Assembly: GCF_004798665.1 (NCBI RefSeq)
Contig: NZ_CP039292.1
Location: forward strand, 1,736,001-1,800,000
Direction of reading: 5' to 3'
Length of the DNA: 64,000 bases
Source: Actinomyces procaprae
Lineage (GTDB): Bacteria > Actinomycetota > Actinomycetes > Actinomycetales > Actinomycetaceae
This document shows, piece by piece, positions 36,211-44,881 of the stretch; position 1 is the stretch's first letter; each line of letters begins with the position of its first letter. The position numbers were made by a program, and so were the translations under genes. The notes below the pieces were generated by a model. That model made no database searches and was not told where the DNA came from. It saw only the letters and a program-made list of their open reading frames with translations.

Positions 36211-36244
36211 GCTGTACCCGCCGGACTCATCCGTCGGGTACAGC
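36211..36244. terminator. Bidirectional terminator between panB and the LysE gene
   Basis: A 10-bp stem GCTGTACCCG/CGGGTACAGC encloses a 14-base loop. It sits 14 bases after the panB stop and 25 bases after the convergent LysE gene end. Confidence 0.65.
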
Positions 36245-36268
36245 CGCCCGCCGCGGTGGCACCCGCAC

Positions 36269-36988
36269 TTATACGCGGGCGTCAAGCGCCAGCTTCGTAC
36301 CGAATCCGAGCAGTACGCCGCCGGTGACCCGGTCCGTCCAGCGCTCCAGCGCGGCACCCGCACCGGACTCGAGCCGGGGCGCGATCCACGCCGCCCCGAC
36401 TGCCAGTGCACCCATCCACACCACGCAGCACAGCCCGTGCACTGCGGCAAGCAGCACACCCATGAGCAGCGGTGGCACCCCGACGGCCATGAACTGCGGA
36501 ATGGTGGCGAGGTAGAACACGCCCGCCTTGGGATTGAGCAGATCGGTCGCCAACCCGGTGAGCCAGCCCCGCCACAGTGGAGCACCCCCGCCGGCGGCAG
36601 CACCCGCGCCCGTTGCCGTCGATGCGTCCCCCGCCGCAGTCCCCACCTGTGGTGCGCCCGCCCGCGCGCCGATGGCGGAGCGGGAGCGAGAGCCACGGCT
36701 GAATGACCGAAGCAGCATGCCTGCGCCCATCCAGGCCAGGTAAAGGGCACCGGCCAGCGACAACAGCCGGTAAGCCGTGCTGGATGCGGCCAGCACCGCC
36801 GTCGCCCCGACGCCGGCGGCCGCTCCCCAGACGATCAGGCCGGTGAAGATGCCGGCGACCGTCGCCAGGCCGTAGCTGCGAGAGTGGTTGAGCGCGCCCC
36901 GCAGCACGACCGCGGTGTCGAGTCCGGGAACGAGCGTCAGCACAACCACGATGGCCGCGAATCCGATGAGCGCCTGAGGCAAGGTCAT
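36269..36988 (-). CDS. LysE/RhtB-family amino acid exporter
   Basis: A 239-residue membrane protein that probably exports an amino acid or related metabolite. The N-terminus shows the family pattern LTLVPGLDTAVVLRGAL followed by RSYGLATVAGIFTGLIVWGA; about six hydrophobic helices follow. The middle holds an unusual Gly/Ala-rich hydrophilic insert (RSRSAIGARAGAPQVGTAAG). ATG 36988 overlaps the stop of the upstream phosphatase gene (ATGA), so the two are translationally coupled. The substrate is unknown. Confidence 0.85.
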   Translation of the reverse strand: MTLPQALIGFAAIVVVLTLVPGLDTAVVLRGALNHSRSYGLATVAGIFTGLIVWGAAAGVGATAVLAASSTAYRLLSLAGALYLAWMGAGMLLRSFSRGSRSRSAIGARAGAPQVGTAAGDASTATGAGAAAGGGAPLWRGWLTGLATDLLNPKAGVFYLATIPQFMAVGVPPLLMGVLLAAVHGLCCVVWMGALAVGAAWIAPRLESGAGAALERWTDRVTGGVLLGFGTKLALDARV

Positions 36989-37749
36989 GCATCGGCCCCA
37001 ACCACGTCGGCCGGGCCGGCTGCCAGGCCCTCCGGGTGCTCCCAGTCAATGGGCACGGGCACGACCCCCGCGAAGGCGTCGCTGAAGTCCCGCACCGGGT
37101 AGGTGACTCCCTGGTTCCCGGGGTCCTCCGCCCACGTGACCAGCCGGGGCGCACCATCGACGGCGCTCGGGCTGACCTCCACGGTGGTCACCGCACAGTT
37201 GGCCATCGGGGCCATGCCGTAGATCTGCGGCCCCACCCAGCGGGCCAGGATGGTCATCAGCGTCATGCCGTGGGAGACCACCAGCACATTGTCCGTACCA
37301 TCGCCGCCCGCGGCGACGGAGCGCAGGTCGGTGAGGATACGCGCCAGAGCACCATCGACGTCGGCGAGGTAGTCGCGGGCGGCGATGCCGCCGGGGGCGC
37401 CGGGGTGCACGCCGGTCAGGACGGCGGGAAGGTGCTGCTCTGCCGGCAGGGCGGCATGCATGACCGGATCGGGCCCGCCGTCGTAGACGCCGTAGTTGTA
37501 CTCGCGCAGGCCCACGAGGTTCACCGGGGTGATGCCCGGGTGAGCCTGAAGCAGGATGCCGCCGGTCTCCTGGACGCGCCCCTGCGGGCTGAAGTAGGCG
37601 CGGTTGAAGGGCACCTCGGCCAGGTAGTCGCGGCAGATCTCGGCGCCCACACGTCCCTCGGGAGTAAGCGGGGAATCGGCGGCGCCCTGGGTGCGGCGCT
37701 GCTCGTTCAGGACGGTGCGACCGTGCCGCACGAAGTAGATCATCGCCAT
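36985..37749 (-). CDS. Histidine phosphatase (phosphoglycerate mutase-like)
   Basis: A 254-residue phosphatase with the catalytic IYFVRHGRTVLNEQRRTQG at its N-terminus, FSPQGRVQET (here Gln-Gly-Arg replaces the more usual arrangement), LREYNYGVYDGG and the second histidine in VLVVSHGMTLMTIL. ATG 37749 (MAMIYFVRHG) is preferred over longer in-frame starts, which add arginine-poor leader sequence; ATG 37743 is also possible. Coupled to the LysE-type exporter. Unlike the phosphatase at 28.7 kb it has a longer middle region. Substrate unknown. Confidence 0.85.
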   Translation of the reverse strand: MAMIYFVRHGRTVLNEQRRTQGAADSPLTPEGRVGAEICRDYLAEVPFNRAYFSPQGRVQETGGILLQAHPGITPVNLVGLREYNYGVYDGGPDPVMHAALPAEQHLPAVLTGVHPGAPGGIAARDYLADVDGALARILTDLRSVAAGGDGTDNVLVVSHGMTLMTILARWVGPQIYGMAPMANCAVTTVEVSPSAVDGAPRLVTWAEDPGNQGVTYPVRDFSDAFAGVVPVPIDWEHPEGLAAGPADVVGADA

Positions 37750-37841
37750 GCGGCAATCGTATGACAATGCTCCGCCTACAGCGCGGCCGGTCGTCGCCAC
37801 CGCAGCACGCCAGCATGCATGGCCGGCGGATTGCGTGTGCC

Positions 37842-39737
37842 TCAGTCCCCGGGCCTCTCCCCGCCGGCGGCCGCCGCCCGCTGCAGCCGGTTGATCTCCT
37901 CGGAGAAGGTCCAGCGGTTGAGCAGGTGCTCAAAGCGCCGACCGTCGATGTAGACGACCGGGCTCGAGTCATCGGTCAGGCCCTCGACGTCGCCGGCGTC
38001 GGCGAGGATCTTCGCCTCATCGACCCCGGAGTCGATGCGCGCCCACATGGCGTGGGCGTCGATTCCGACTTGCCGGGCGGCGCGGGTGATGGAGCGGGAG
38101 GTGATCCCGCCGCGCAGCCCGGCCAGGGCATCGTGGAAGTCCCACAGGGCCGGCTCGTCGTTTCCGGAGGCGGCCTCCAGCGCTAGCGCCGCCAGCAGGC
38201 TCCCGGGCCCCGACAGCTTGTGCCGCAGGATCAGTAGCACTTCGCCGGAGTCGATCAGCGGCTGCAGGCCATAAAGCGCCTCAGTCAGCCGCCAACGGTC
38301 CTCGTCGTCCATGTCGGCGTAGTTGATCAGCACATGCGGCGCATCCTGGCTGCCGAACGTCAGTTCGTGTTCCGGCGCGGGCGGACGGCACAAGCGCATC
38401 CCCGTGGGCTCCGGCAGTGGCCAGAGCCGGTTGGCCACCTGGAAGACGAGGGTCGCCAGCACCAGGGACAGCAGCGAGGCCAGCAGTACTCCGAGACGCG
38501 CCTGGTCGCGCAGCGCCTCCTCCTCCAGCGCAATGTTGGCCACCAGCAGGGAGATCGTGAAGCCCATGCCGGACAGGGCGCCAAGGCCCACGATGCGCGG
38601 CAGGTCCAGTCCCGGCATGCGGGAGGCGGGCACGAGCCACAGCACCAGCCCGGCTCCGAGGACGACGCCGATCAGCTTGCCTGCGACCAGGCCGCCGATC
38701 ACGGCCCAAAGGATGCGGGAGGAGACGGCTGCGGACACGGTGTCGGCGCTGAGCACCACTCCGGCGTTGGCCAGGGCGAACAGGGGCACCACCAGGTAGT
38801 TGACATAGGGCGGCAGCAGGAAGGCCAGGCGCTGATTGAGCGGCATGGAGTAGTTCAGGGACTCGCGCAGCATCCGGGCGGTTCCGGGTGCGGGCGCCTG
38901 CCGGTACAGGGCGGCGAGCTCGCCGGCGGCGTCGACGTCCTGGCTGCGCACGTCGTAAACCGGCATGAGCAGGGCGATGAGCACGCCCGCGAGCGTGGCG
39001 TGCACGCCGGAGCGGTAGACCGCGTACCAGATGACGACGGCGAGCACCAGGTAGGGCGGCACGCGCCAGACCCCACGCCGTGCCATCAGCCAGACCAGGA
39101 GCAGCCCGGCCGCCGCGAGGGCCAGGGCGAGGAAGTTCAGCGACTCGGAGTAGAAGATGGCGATGACAGCCAGCGCGCCGATGTCGTCGATGACGGCGAA
39201 GGCCAGCAGGAACAGTCGCAGCCGCGGAGCGCGCTTGGGGCCCACCAGGGCGAGCATGCCCAGGGCGAAGGCGGTGTCTGTGGAGATCACGGACCCCCAT
39301 GCATGCGCGCCGGGGGCGCCGCCCATGATCACCAGGTAGATCAGCGCCGGCACAGCCAGGCCGCCCGAGGCAGCCGCCGTCGGCAGCAGCGCGCGGCCGG
39401 GCAGCCGCAACTCACCCAGGGTGAGGTCCCGGCGGACGTCCAGTCCCACCATGAAGAAGAACACGGCCATCAGGCCCTCGTCGACCCACTCGTGCAGGGT
39501 GAGCTCCACGCCGAGGGGACCGATGGTGATGGCCGCTGACGTCTGCCAGAACTGGTGGTAGCTGCCACCTGCGTTGGCCCAGATCAGGGCGACGATGGTG
39601 GCCAGGGCGAGGGCGATCGCGGCGTAGGTCTCGTTGGTCTGGAAGGCGAGTGCGCGGCCCCGTCGGCGTAGGAACTCGTCGACTACATCGCGGATCTCGG
39701 TGCGAGTAGCGGAGCTGCGCGCATCGTTACTGCTCAT
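37842..39737 (-). CDS. nhaA: Na+/H+ antiporter NhaA with C-terminal thioredoxin-like domain
   Basis: Membrane antiporter exchanging sodium for protons, for pH and salt balance; 631 residues. The N-terminal ~410 residues are Nha[20 protein letters not shown], the unwound-helix region [15 protein letters not shown], the ion-binding Asp-Asp pair in [18 protein letters not shown] and [15 protein letters not shown]. The C-terminal ~190 residues (from [19 protein letters not shown]) resemble a DsbA/thioredoxin fold but have no CxxC, so a redox role is doubtful. Such fusions are known in actinobacteria. ATG 39737 is divergent from map. Confidence 0.92.
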   Translation of the reverse strand: MSSNDARSSATRTEIRDVVDEFLRRRGRALAFQTNETYAAIALALATIVALIWANAGGSYHQFWQTSAAITIGPLGVELTLHEWVDEGLMAVFFFMVGLDVRRDLTLGELRLPGRALLPTAAASGGLAVPALIYLVIMGGAPGAHAWGSVISTDTAFALGMLALVGPKRAPRLRLFLLAFAVIDDIGALAVIAIFYSESLNFLALALAAAGLLLVWLMARRGVWRVPPYLVLAVVIWYAVYRSGVHATLAGVLIALLMPVYDVRSQDVDAAGELAALYRQAPAPGTARMLRESLNYSMPLNQRLAFLLPPYVNYLVVPLFALANAGVVLSADTVSAAVSSRILWAVIGGLVAGKLIGVVLGAGLVLWLVPASRMPGLDLPRIVGLGALSGMGFTISLLVANIALEEEALRDQARLGVLLASLLSLVLATLVFQVANRLWPLPEPTGMRLCRPPAPEHELTFGSQDAPHVLINYADMDDEDRWRLTEALYGLQPLIDSGEVLLILRHKLSGPGSLLAALALEAASGNDEPALWDFHDALAGLRGGITSRSITRAARQVGIDAHAMWARIDSGVDEAKILADAGDVEGLTDDSSPVVYIDGRRFEHLLNRWTFSEEINRLQRAAAAGGERPGD

Positions 39738-39879
39738 ACGGTGTCCGTGTCCTTGGGCGGAATTGCGGGATGGCGGCCGGAGTACCGGCTGGCAGGCGAT
39801 TATAGGAACCGCCTCCCGGCCGTGGTCGGGGCGATGTTGGTCTCGTCTCCTCGGTTGTGCGGGCTCCTATGCTGGCGCC

Positions 39880-40770
39880 ATGACTACAGCGACGATCTCA
39901 CTTGCGGACCGGGCTCCGCGCGGCACCCTCACCAAAGGCGTTCTCACCCCCGAGAGGCATGTGCCCGCATCTATCGGACGCCCGGAGTACATGTTCCACG
40001 ACGGCCCTGAGCGCGTAACCGCGTCCGACGTCAAGGATGCCGAGACGGTTGAGCGGATCAGGGCGGCGGGGCGGATAGCGGCGCGCGCCATGGCCGAGGC
40101 CGCAAAGGCGATCGCGCCCGGAGTCACCACCGACGAGCTGGACCGGATCGCCCACGAGTACATGTGCGACCACCACGCCTACCCCTCCTGCCTCGGCTAC
40201 ATGGGCTTCCCCAAGTCGATCTGCACCTCCATCAATGAGGTGATCTGCCACGGCATCCCGGACTCGACGGTCCTGCAGGAGGGCGACCTGATCAACCTGG
40301 ACGTGACCGCCTACGTCGACGGAGTGCACGGCGACACCAACGCGACCTTCCCGGTCGGCCAGGTGGATGAGGAGACGGCGCTGCTGATCGAGCGCACTCG
40401 CCTCGCGATGGAGCGCGGGATCAAGGCGGTCAAGCCGGGCCGGGAGGTCAATGTGATCGGCCGGGTCATTGAGAAGTACGCCAAGCGCTTCGACTACGGC
40501 GTGGTGCGCGACTACACCGGCCACGGCGTGGGCGAGGCCTTCCACTCCGGGCTGATCATCCCCCACTACGACTCCGCCCCGCGGTTCGACGACGTGATGG
40601 AGGTGGGCATGGTCTTCACCATTGAGCCAATGCTCACGCTGGGCACGGAGGACTGGGAGCAGTGGGACGACGGCTGGACGGTGGTCACCAAGGACCGCTC
40701 CCGCACGGCTCAGTTCGAGCACACCCTGGTGGTGACGGAGAACGGCGCCGATATCCTGACTCTGCCGTGA
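39880..40770 (+). CDS. map: Methionine aminopeptidase, type I
   Basis: Removes the initiator methionine from new proteins after deformylation (def is at 62.3 kb). The 296-residue protein carries an N-terminal extension of about 40 residues typical of actinobacterial MetAP ([17 protein letters not shown]). The catalytic fold follows: [15 protein letters not shown], the metal ligands in [34 protein letters not shown] and AQFEHT. ATG 39880 is chosen because TATGCT (39868-39873) ends 6 bases upstream, giving a leaderless mRNA; upstream in-frame codons are antisense to nhaA. Confidence 0.95.
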   Translation: MTTATISLADRAPRGTLTKGVLTPERHVPASIGRPEYMFHDGPERVTASDVKDAETVERIRAAGRIAARAMAEAAKAIAPGVTTDELDRIAHEYMCDHHAYPSCLGYMGFPKSICTSINEVICHGIPDSTVLQEGDLINLDVTAYVDGVHGDTNATFPVGQVDEETALLIERTRLAMERGIKAVKPGREVNVIGRVIEKYAKRFDYGVVRDYTGHGVGEAFHSGLIIPHYDSAPRFDDVMEVGMVFTIEPMLTLGTEDWEQWDDGWTVVTKDRSRTAQFEHTLVVTENGADILTLP

Positions 40771-41000
40771 GTCACGGCCACCGGCCGCGGGCGCCTGCGA
40801 CCGCGCCTGAGTGTGTGGCTTGGACCACCATGTCGGGCTGGGGGCGGGGTCAGCTGGGCAGTTGTACCCATCGTCTCGGCTGAGACGGATGCTCCACAAA
40901 CGGCTATACGCGTGTACATTCATTCTCGTGACATGACCGCGACCGACATCCGCGGCATGGTGTGACACCGTTCATCCCCTTTTCCCGGAGGTACTTACTG

Positions 41001-42141
41001 ATGGCACTGCGATTCAACCCGCCGCCGAACTGGCCCGCTCCCCCGGAGGGCTTCAATCCGCCCGCGGGCTGGCAGCCGGATCCCGCGTGGGGCCCGGCAC
41101 CCGAGGGGTGGCAGCTGTGGGTCGAGGACTCCGCCCCCGGTGCGAGCGCCGGTTCCGCTCCGCAGGCCGGCTCCGCCCCCGACGCCGGCTGGGCACCTAC
41201 TCAGGCCGTTCCCACTGGCGCATCCGCCCCGGTGGCCGACCCGACCGGCCAGTCCGCGTCGGCTCCTTCCGGTGACTACGCCGCGGGGGCGAGTCCGTAC
41301 GCCGCCAACATGAACTACGCCCAGTCCCCGACGCCGTATCACAACCAGCAGCAGGCCCCCGGAGCTTCTCCTCAGGCTGCGGGCTGGCAGCCGATCGATG
41401 TCACCCAGGGCGGTCCCGGCGGCAAGAAGCCGGTGACTAAGCAGTGGTGGTTCTGGACGATCATCGGTGTGGTCGTGCTGGCACTCGTGATCGGTCTGAT
41501 CGTCGGGCTCAGCGGCGGCGACAAGAGCGACGAGCGTACCAGCACCACCACGTCCTCCAGCCGCAACGACGACTCCTCCGACGGCTCCTCCTCTGACGAC
41601 ACCTCCTCCGACACCACGTCCGATGACGGAGGGTCCGAGGACTCCTCCTCCAGTGGCGAGCCCGGCACCACCCTGGACAACCCGGGTGACCCGCAGAAGC
41701 AGAAGATCACCTTCCACGCCTCGAAGTACGCCGACGACCCGGACGCCACGATCGAGGTCACGGTCGGTTCGGTCGAGTGGAACGCGAACGCCTCACTGAA
41801 GAAGTCCGAGGACTCCGGGCGCTCGTACGCCTGGGGACGAGCCGCCCGCCGGCAAGGTGTACATCCGGGTCCCCGTCTCGGCCGTGTACCACGGCAAGGG
41901 CCAGATGAGCTCCAGCTGGGTGTCCCTGGACTTCGTTGTGGATGGGAACTCGACCGACGCCGAGTACCTGTTCAGCCCCGACGAGTTCACCAGTAAGGAC
42001 ATGCCGCGCGACGGAGGCTCCGCCACCGGCTACTTCACCTTCCTGATCGACGCCAGTGACGCCGAGTCCGAGTCCGCCCGCTTCGCCGTGTCCGGCTTCT
42101 ACGGCAGCGACGAGTACTACATGCAGGCCAAGTCCTTCTGA
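41001..42141 (+). pseudogene. Trp/Pro-motif membrane protein with acidic linker, frameshifted
   Basis: A secreted-domain membrane protein of unknown role, about 379 residues if repaired. The N-terminus repeats NPPPNWPAPPEGFNPPAGW-type motifs seen in many actinobacterial membrane proteins. A membrane helix (WWFWTIIGVVVLALVIGLIV) follows, then a Ser/Asp/Thr-rich acidic linker and an extracellular beta-domain (KVYIRVPVSAVYHGKG onward). One extra G in GGGG at 41833-41836 shifts frame: removing it gives YAWDEPPAGKVYIRV. ATG 41001 follows CGGAGGTACTTACTG. No partner gene is evident. The break may be a sequencing error. Confidence 0.75.
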
Positions 42142-42200
42142 GTTCTGAGGCCCTGCTGCTCAGCCGCGGGCTTCCCCACAAAACGTGAGGAGCCCGGAGA

Positions 42201-42245
42201 ACGACGGCGGTCCCGCCCCCTTGAGGGGTGGGACCGCCGTCGTTT
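42201..42245. terminator. Strong bidirectional terminator for the 41-kb gene and rnpB
   Basis: A 20-bp stem (left arm AACGACGGCGGTCCCGCCCC) with a single G-T-type mismatch and a 5-base loop lies between the convergent membrane protein gene and the rnpB 3' end. Confidence 0.85.
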
Positions 42246-42251
42246 CGTGGT

Positions 42252-42646
42252 GCGGACCAGTCGACCTGTACGCCGGGTTCTGTTGCCGCCCACCGTTGCC
42301 GGTACTGGCGGTGGCGACCATCCATCTTGGGCCACCGTTGCCGGCGGCCTCACGCGACCTACCCGCAGGCTCGGGCGAGCAGCCCTTTCCGACACAAAGT
42401 GCCGGGCACCTGCTGCGCGGTCTTGCTCCGGGCGGGGTTTACCGAGCCGTGGCGGTCACCCGTCACGCTGGTGGGCTCTTACTCCACCGTTTCACCCTTA
42501 CCGGCCGGGGCCGGCGGTCTGTTCTCTGTGGCACTGTCCCGCGGGTCACCCCGGGTGGCTGTTAGCCACCGCCCTGCTCTGTGGAGCCCGGACGTTCCTC
42601 GATCCGCGGGCCTGCCCGCGGTACCGCGGCCGCCCGGTCGGCTGTT
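42252..42646 (-). ncRNA. rnpB: RNase P RNA
   Basis: Catalytic RNA that matures tRNA 5' ends. On this strand it shows the invariant GAGGAACGTCCGGGCTCCAC, then AGAGCAGGGCGGTGGCTAAC, the ACAGAGAACAGACCGCC and GGTAAGGGTGAAACGGTGG segments, AAACCCCGCCCGGAGCAAGA and the 3' ACAGAACCCGGCGTACAG. The ends pair (CAGCCGACC with GGTCGACTG) as helix P1, which sets the boundaries to within a few bases. A strong terminator follows the 3' end. It is an ancestral (type A) actinobacterial RNA. Confidence 0.95.
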
Positions 42647-42734
42647 CCGCAGGCGCGATTGTAGGCGACGGGCGCGTCGCAGCGGTAGCCGGGCTCCTGT
42701 CCGTCCTGGGGCGACGACGCTCGGCGTGCGCCGC

Positions 42735-43469
42735 TCAGTCCTCCATGCGGACCACGATCACGTCGTTGTCCTCCGCGTGGATGACGCGGTCCTTAGGGGC
42801 GGCGGCGATGCGGGCGTACTCCTGGGGGCTGATCTCGACGCTGCCGCCCTCGACGCGGCGCCCATACAGGGCGACTGCCCCCAGCCCGCCCGTCGACTTG
42901 CGCACTGCCTCGTACTCGGCCAGCAGAGCGTCGTCAATGGCTGCCGCCAGGTCGGCGCGCTTGCTTCGCGCTTCGGTTATCTCGGCGTCCAGGCGGGCGA
43001 AGTCGGCGTCCCGGGAAGCGGTCAGCTCCCGCCCGTCGGCACGTATCTCCTGCTCCTGCGCGGATGCGGCGTCCATCTCCGCCTGGGCCGTCTCCAGGGC
43101 CTCCATGGCGGCGATCTGGGCCTCCTCCAGGACCGCCTGCCGCCGGCCCAGCTGGTCGATCTCGGACTGGATGGCGGGCAGGTCTCGGGCCGCGGCCTGC
43201 CCGGAGGACAGGCGCTCGCGCAGTACTTGGGCGCGCCGCACCACCTGGGCCACCTCCTCCTCACGTGTCCTGGCGGCGGCTTGGGCCTCCTGCAGGGCGG
43301 CTGCGGCGACGACGGCGCGACGCCGGTTCGCCTTCAGGCGCTCCACCGTGGCCTCGATGCGTTCCAGCACGGGCAGGTGCTTGCGCTCGTGGGTGAGGCG
43401 CGCGAGCTGTGAATCGAGTCTTTGCAGGTCGATGAGGAGTCGCTGCTGGCTGAGGGGGGCGCTGGTCAC
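42735..43469 (-). CDS. Coiled-coil protein of the C4-type zinc ribbon family, ribbon cysteines lost
   Basis: A 244-residue protein that is mostly long alpha-helical coiled coil (for example LQRLDSQLARLTHERKHLPV and RQAVLEEAQIAAMEALETAQ). Actinobacterial homologues next to the Nif3-like gene end in a zinc ribbon with two CxxC pairs. Here the equivalent tail reads ALYGRRVEGGSVEISPQEYA and VIHAEDNDVIVVR, with no cysteine at all, so zinc cannot be bound that way. GTG 43469 follows AAGGATC. The Nif3 gene lies upstream on the same strand, as in relatives. Role unknown, perhaps a nucleic-acid-associated scaffold. Confidence 0.8.
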   Translation of the reverse strand: MTSAPLSQQRLLIDLQRLDSQLARLTHERKHLPVLERIEATVERLKANRRRAVVAAAALQEAQAAARTREEEVAQVVRRAQVLRERLSSGQAAARDLPAIQSEIDQLGRRQAVLEEAQIAAMEALETAQAEMDAASAQEQEIRADGRELTASRDADFARLDAEITEARSKRADLAAAIDDALLAEYEAVRKSTGGLGAVALYGRRVEGGSVEISPQEYARIAAAPKDRVIHAEDNDVIVVRMED

Positions 43470-43600
43470 GGCTTGATCCTTCGCTGGTCGGTCGGGATGG
43501 TGATTGAGTTTTGAGGGGCGGCGTGCTCGGCGGGCAGTGCTCCGCCCGACTGGTGACGCGCGTCCACGTCGGCCACCGGGGTGCCGGATGCGAGTCCGAG

Positions 43601-44473
43601 TCAGGCTCCGGTGCTCAGGCGCGCTGTCCACGGATCGGTGACGATCTGCGACACGTGCGTGCAGAGTCTATGCCCGTGGGCGGCCGCAGCCGCCTCCAGG
43701 CGGGCGGCCAGCGGTTCGAGCCCAACCCACTCGGTTGCCCAGTGGGTGCCGCACAGGAGGTAGGGGCGCCCGGCCTCCAGGTGCTCGCTGGCCGGGTGGT
43801 GCCGCAGGTCGGCGGTGAGGAACACGTCCGCCCCCGCGGCGCGGGCGGCTGCCAGCAGTGAGTCACCGGCGCCCCCGGAGACGGCGACGGTCTCGACGAC
43901 GTCGTCCAGTTCGCCGCCCACGAGCAGGCCGGGGGCCGAGTCCGGCAGGGCGGCCGCCACGGCGGCGGCGAAGTCCCGCAGGCGGGTCGGTTCCGGGAGC
44001 GTGCCGACGCGGCCGATCCCCTGTGCCGGGTCGGTGGGGTTCGGCACCAGTGGTTGCGCGTCACGCAGGCCGACGCGGTCGGCGAGCGCTGCGGCCACTC
44101 CCCCGTGTGCCGCGTCGAGAGTGGTGTGCGCATTGGCCAGGGCGATGCCGGCGCGGATGAGCCGGTGCACCACCCTCCCCTTGGGTCCGGTGGCCGAGAC
44201 GTGGTCCGTGCCCCGCAGGTAGAGGGGGTGGTGGGTGATCACCATGTCCGCGCCCCTCTCGATGGCCTCGTCGACGACGGCGGCTACGGGGTCGACGGCG
44301 AGCAGGACACTGCGGACGGGCTCTTCCGGGTCGCCGCAGATCAGCCGGTTGGAGTCCCAGGTCTCGGCCAGCTGCGGCGGGGCGGCCGCACGCAGCATCG
44401 CCTCCACCTCCCCGACCGTCAGCGGCGGGGTGGGTGCGGCCGTGGAAGCGGCGTCGGGCTGGGCGTGGGTCAT
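43601..44473 (-). CDS. Nif3-like dinuclear metal protein (GTP cyclohydrolase 1 type 2 family)
   Basis: A 290-residue protein of the widely conserved but poorly understood Nif3/YbgI family, toroidal hexamers holding two metal ions. Visible are LAETWDSNRLICGDP (homologues usually have WDN.G), VITHHPLYLRG and ANAHTTLDAAHGGVAAALAD with metal-binding histidines and Asp, and the C-terminal FLTADLRHHPASEHLEAG. ATG 44473 is near the only plausible N-terminus. The Asp-Ser-Asn variant in the first motif is slightly unusual. It is upstream of the coiled-coil gene. Confidence 0.9.
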   Translation of the reverse strand: MTHAQPDAASTAAPTPPLTVGEVEAMLRAAAPPQLAETWDSNRLICGDPEEPVRSVLLAVDPVAAVVDEAIERGADMVITHHPLYLRGTDHVSATGPKGRVVHRLIRAGIALANAHTTLDAAHGGVAAALADRVGLRDAQPLVPNPTDPAQGIGRVGTLPEPTRLRDFAAAVAAALPDSAPGLLVGGELDDVVETVAVSGGAGDSLLAAARAAGADVFLTADLRHHPASEHLEAGRPYLLCGTHWATEWVGLEPLAARLEAAAAAHGHRLCTHVSQIVTDPWTARLSTGA

Positions 44474-44495
44474 GGGCTCAGGTTAGCGGCAGCGG

Positions 44496-44576
44496 TGCCC
44501 CTGGCGGGTTTCGAACCCGCACGCCCGCAGGCAGCGACTTTTAAGGTCGCCGTGTCTACCGTTCCACCACAGGGGC
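44496..44576 (-). tRNA. tRNA-Leu(UAA)
   Basis: On this strand GCCCCTG pairs with CAGGGGC at the acceptor stem. The anticodon arm GCGAC-CTTAAAA-GTCGC gives UAA, a long class II variable arm follows, and the T-arm is GCGGGTTCGAAACCCGC. Length 81 bases without encoded CCA. Confidence 0.93.
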
Positions 44577-44594
44577 CGTGCTCGGACCGTCTGG

Positions 44595-44685
44595 TACCCC
44601 CTCTGGGATTCGAACCCAGGACCATGTGCTTATCAGGCACGGACGAGGTATAAGCTCGCTGCTCTAACCACTGAGCTAAGGGGGC
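44595..44685 (-). tRNA. Unusual 91-nt tRNA-Ile-like gene with two anticodon-type hairpins
   Basis: Acceptor GCCCCCT/AGGGGGT with a G-U first pair, D-arm TAGCTCAGTGGTTAGAGC and T-arm CTGGGTTCGAATCCCAG are normal. Between D- and T-arms there are two 7-base-loop hairpins. GCGAG-CTTATAC-CTCGT would read UAU, and GTGC-CTGATAA-GCAC would read GAU. Either choice gives isoleucine: UAU with a 23-base variable arm, or GAU with an extra hairpin after the D-arm. No other normal reading was found. Confidence 0.75.
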
Positions 44686-44881
44686 GTGAAGCCGGGCCGC
44701 GGGTGCGGGAGCCGCTTCGTCGTCGGCCGCCGGGCCGACGGAGTAGAGACTATCAGTCCCTGAGGTGGTGAACTTCCCATCTCATCCCCTGTGCGTCGCC
44801 CGCCAGGCGGGCCTAGCCTTGCTAGTCCAATCGACCTGTGCCGCTCACCTCAGTCGGGCGTGCATATCCTGGAAGGGAATC

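Noticed and set aside
44798..44815. Short GC hairpin before the aminotransferase gene as a riboswitch
   Set aside because: A single 6-8 bp stem with a 2-base loop and no conserved riboswitch core; chance hairpins of this size are common at this GC content.
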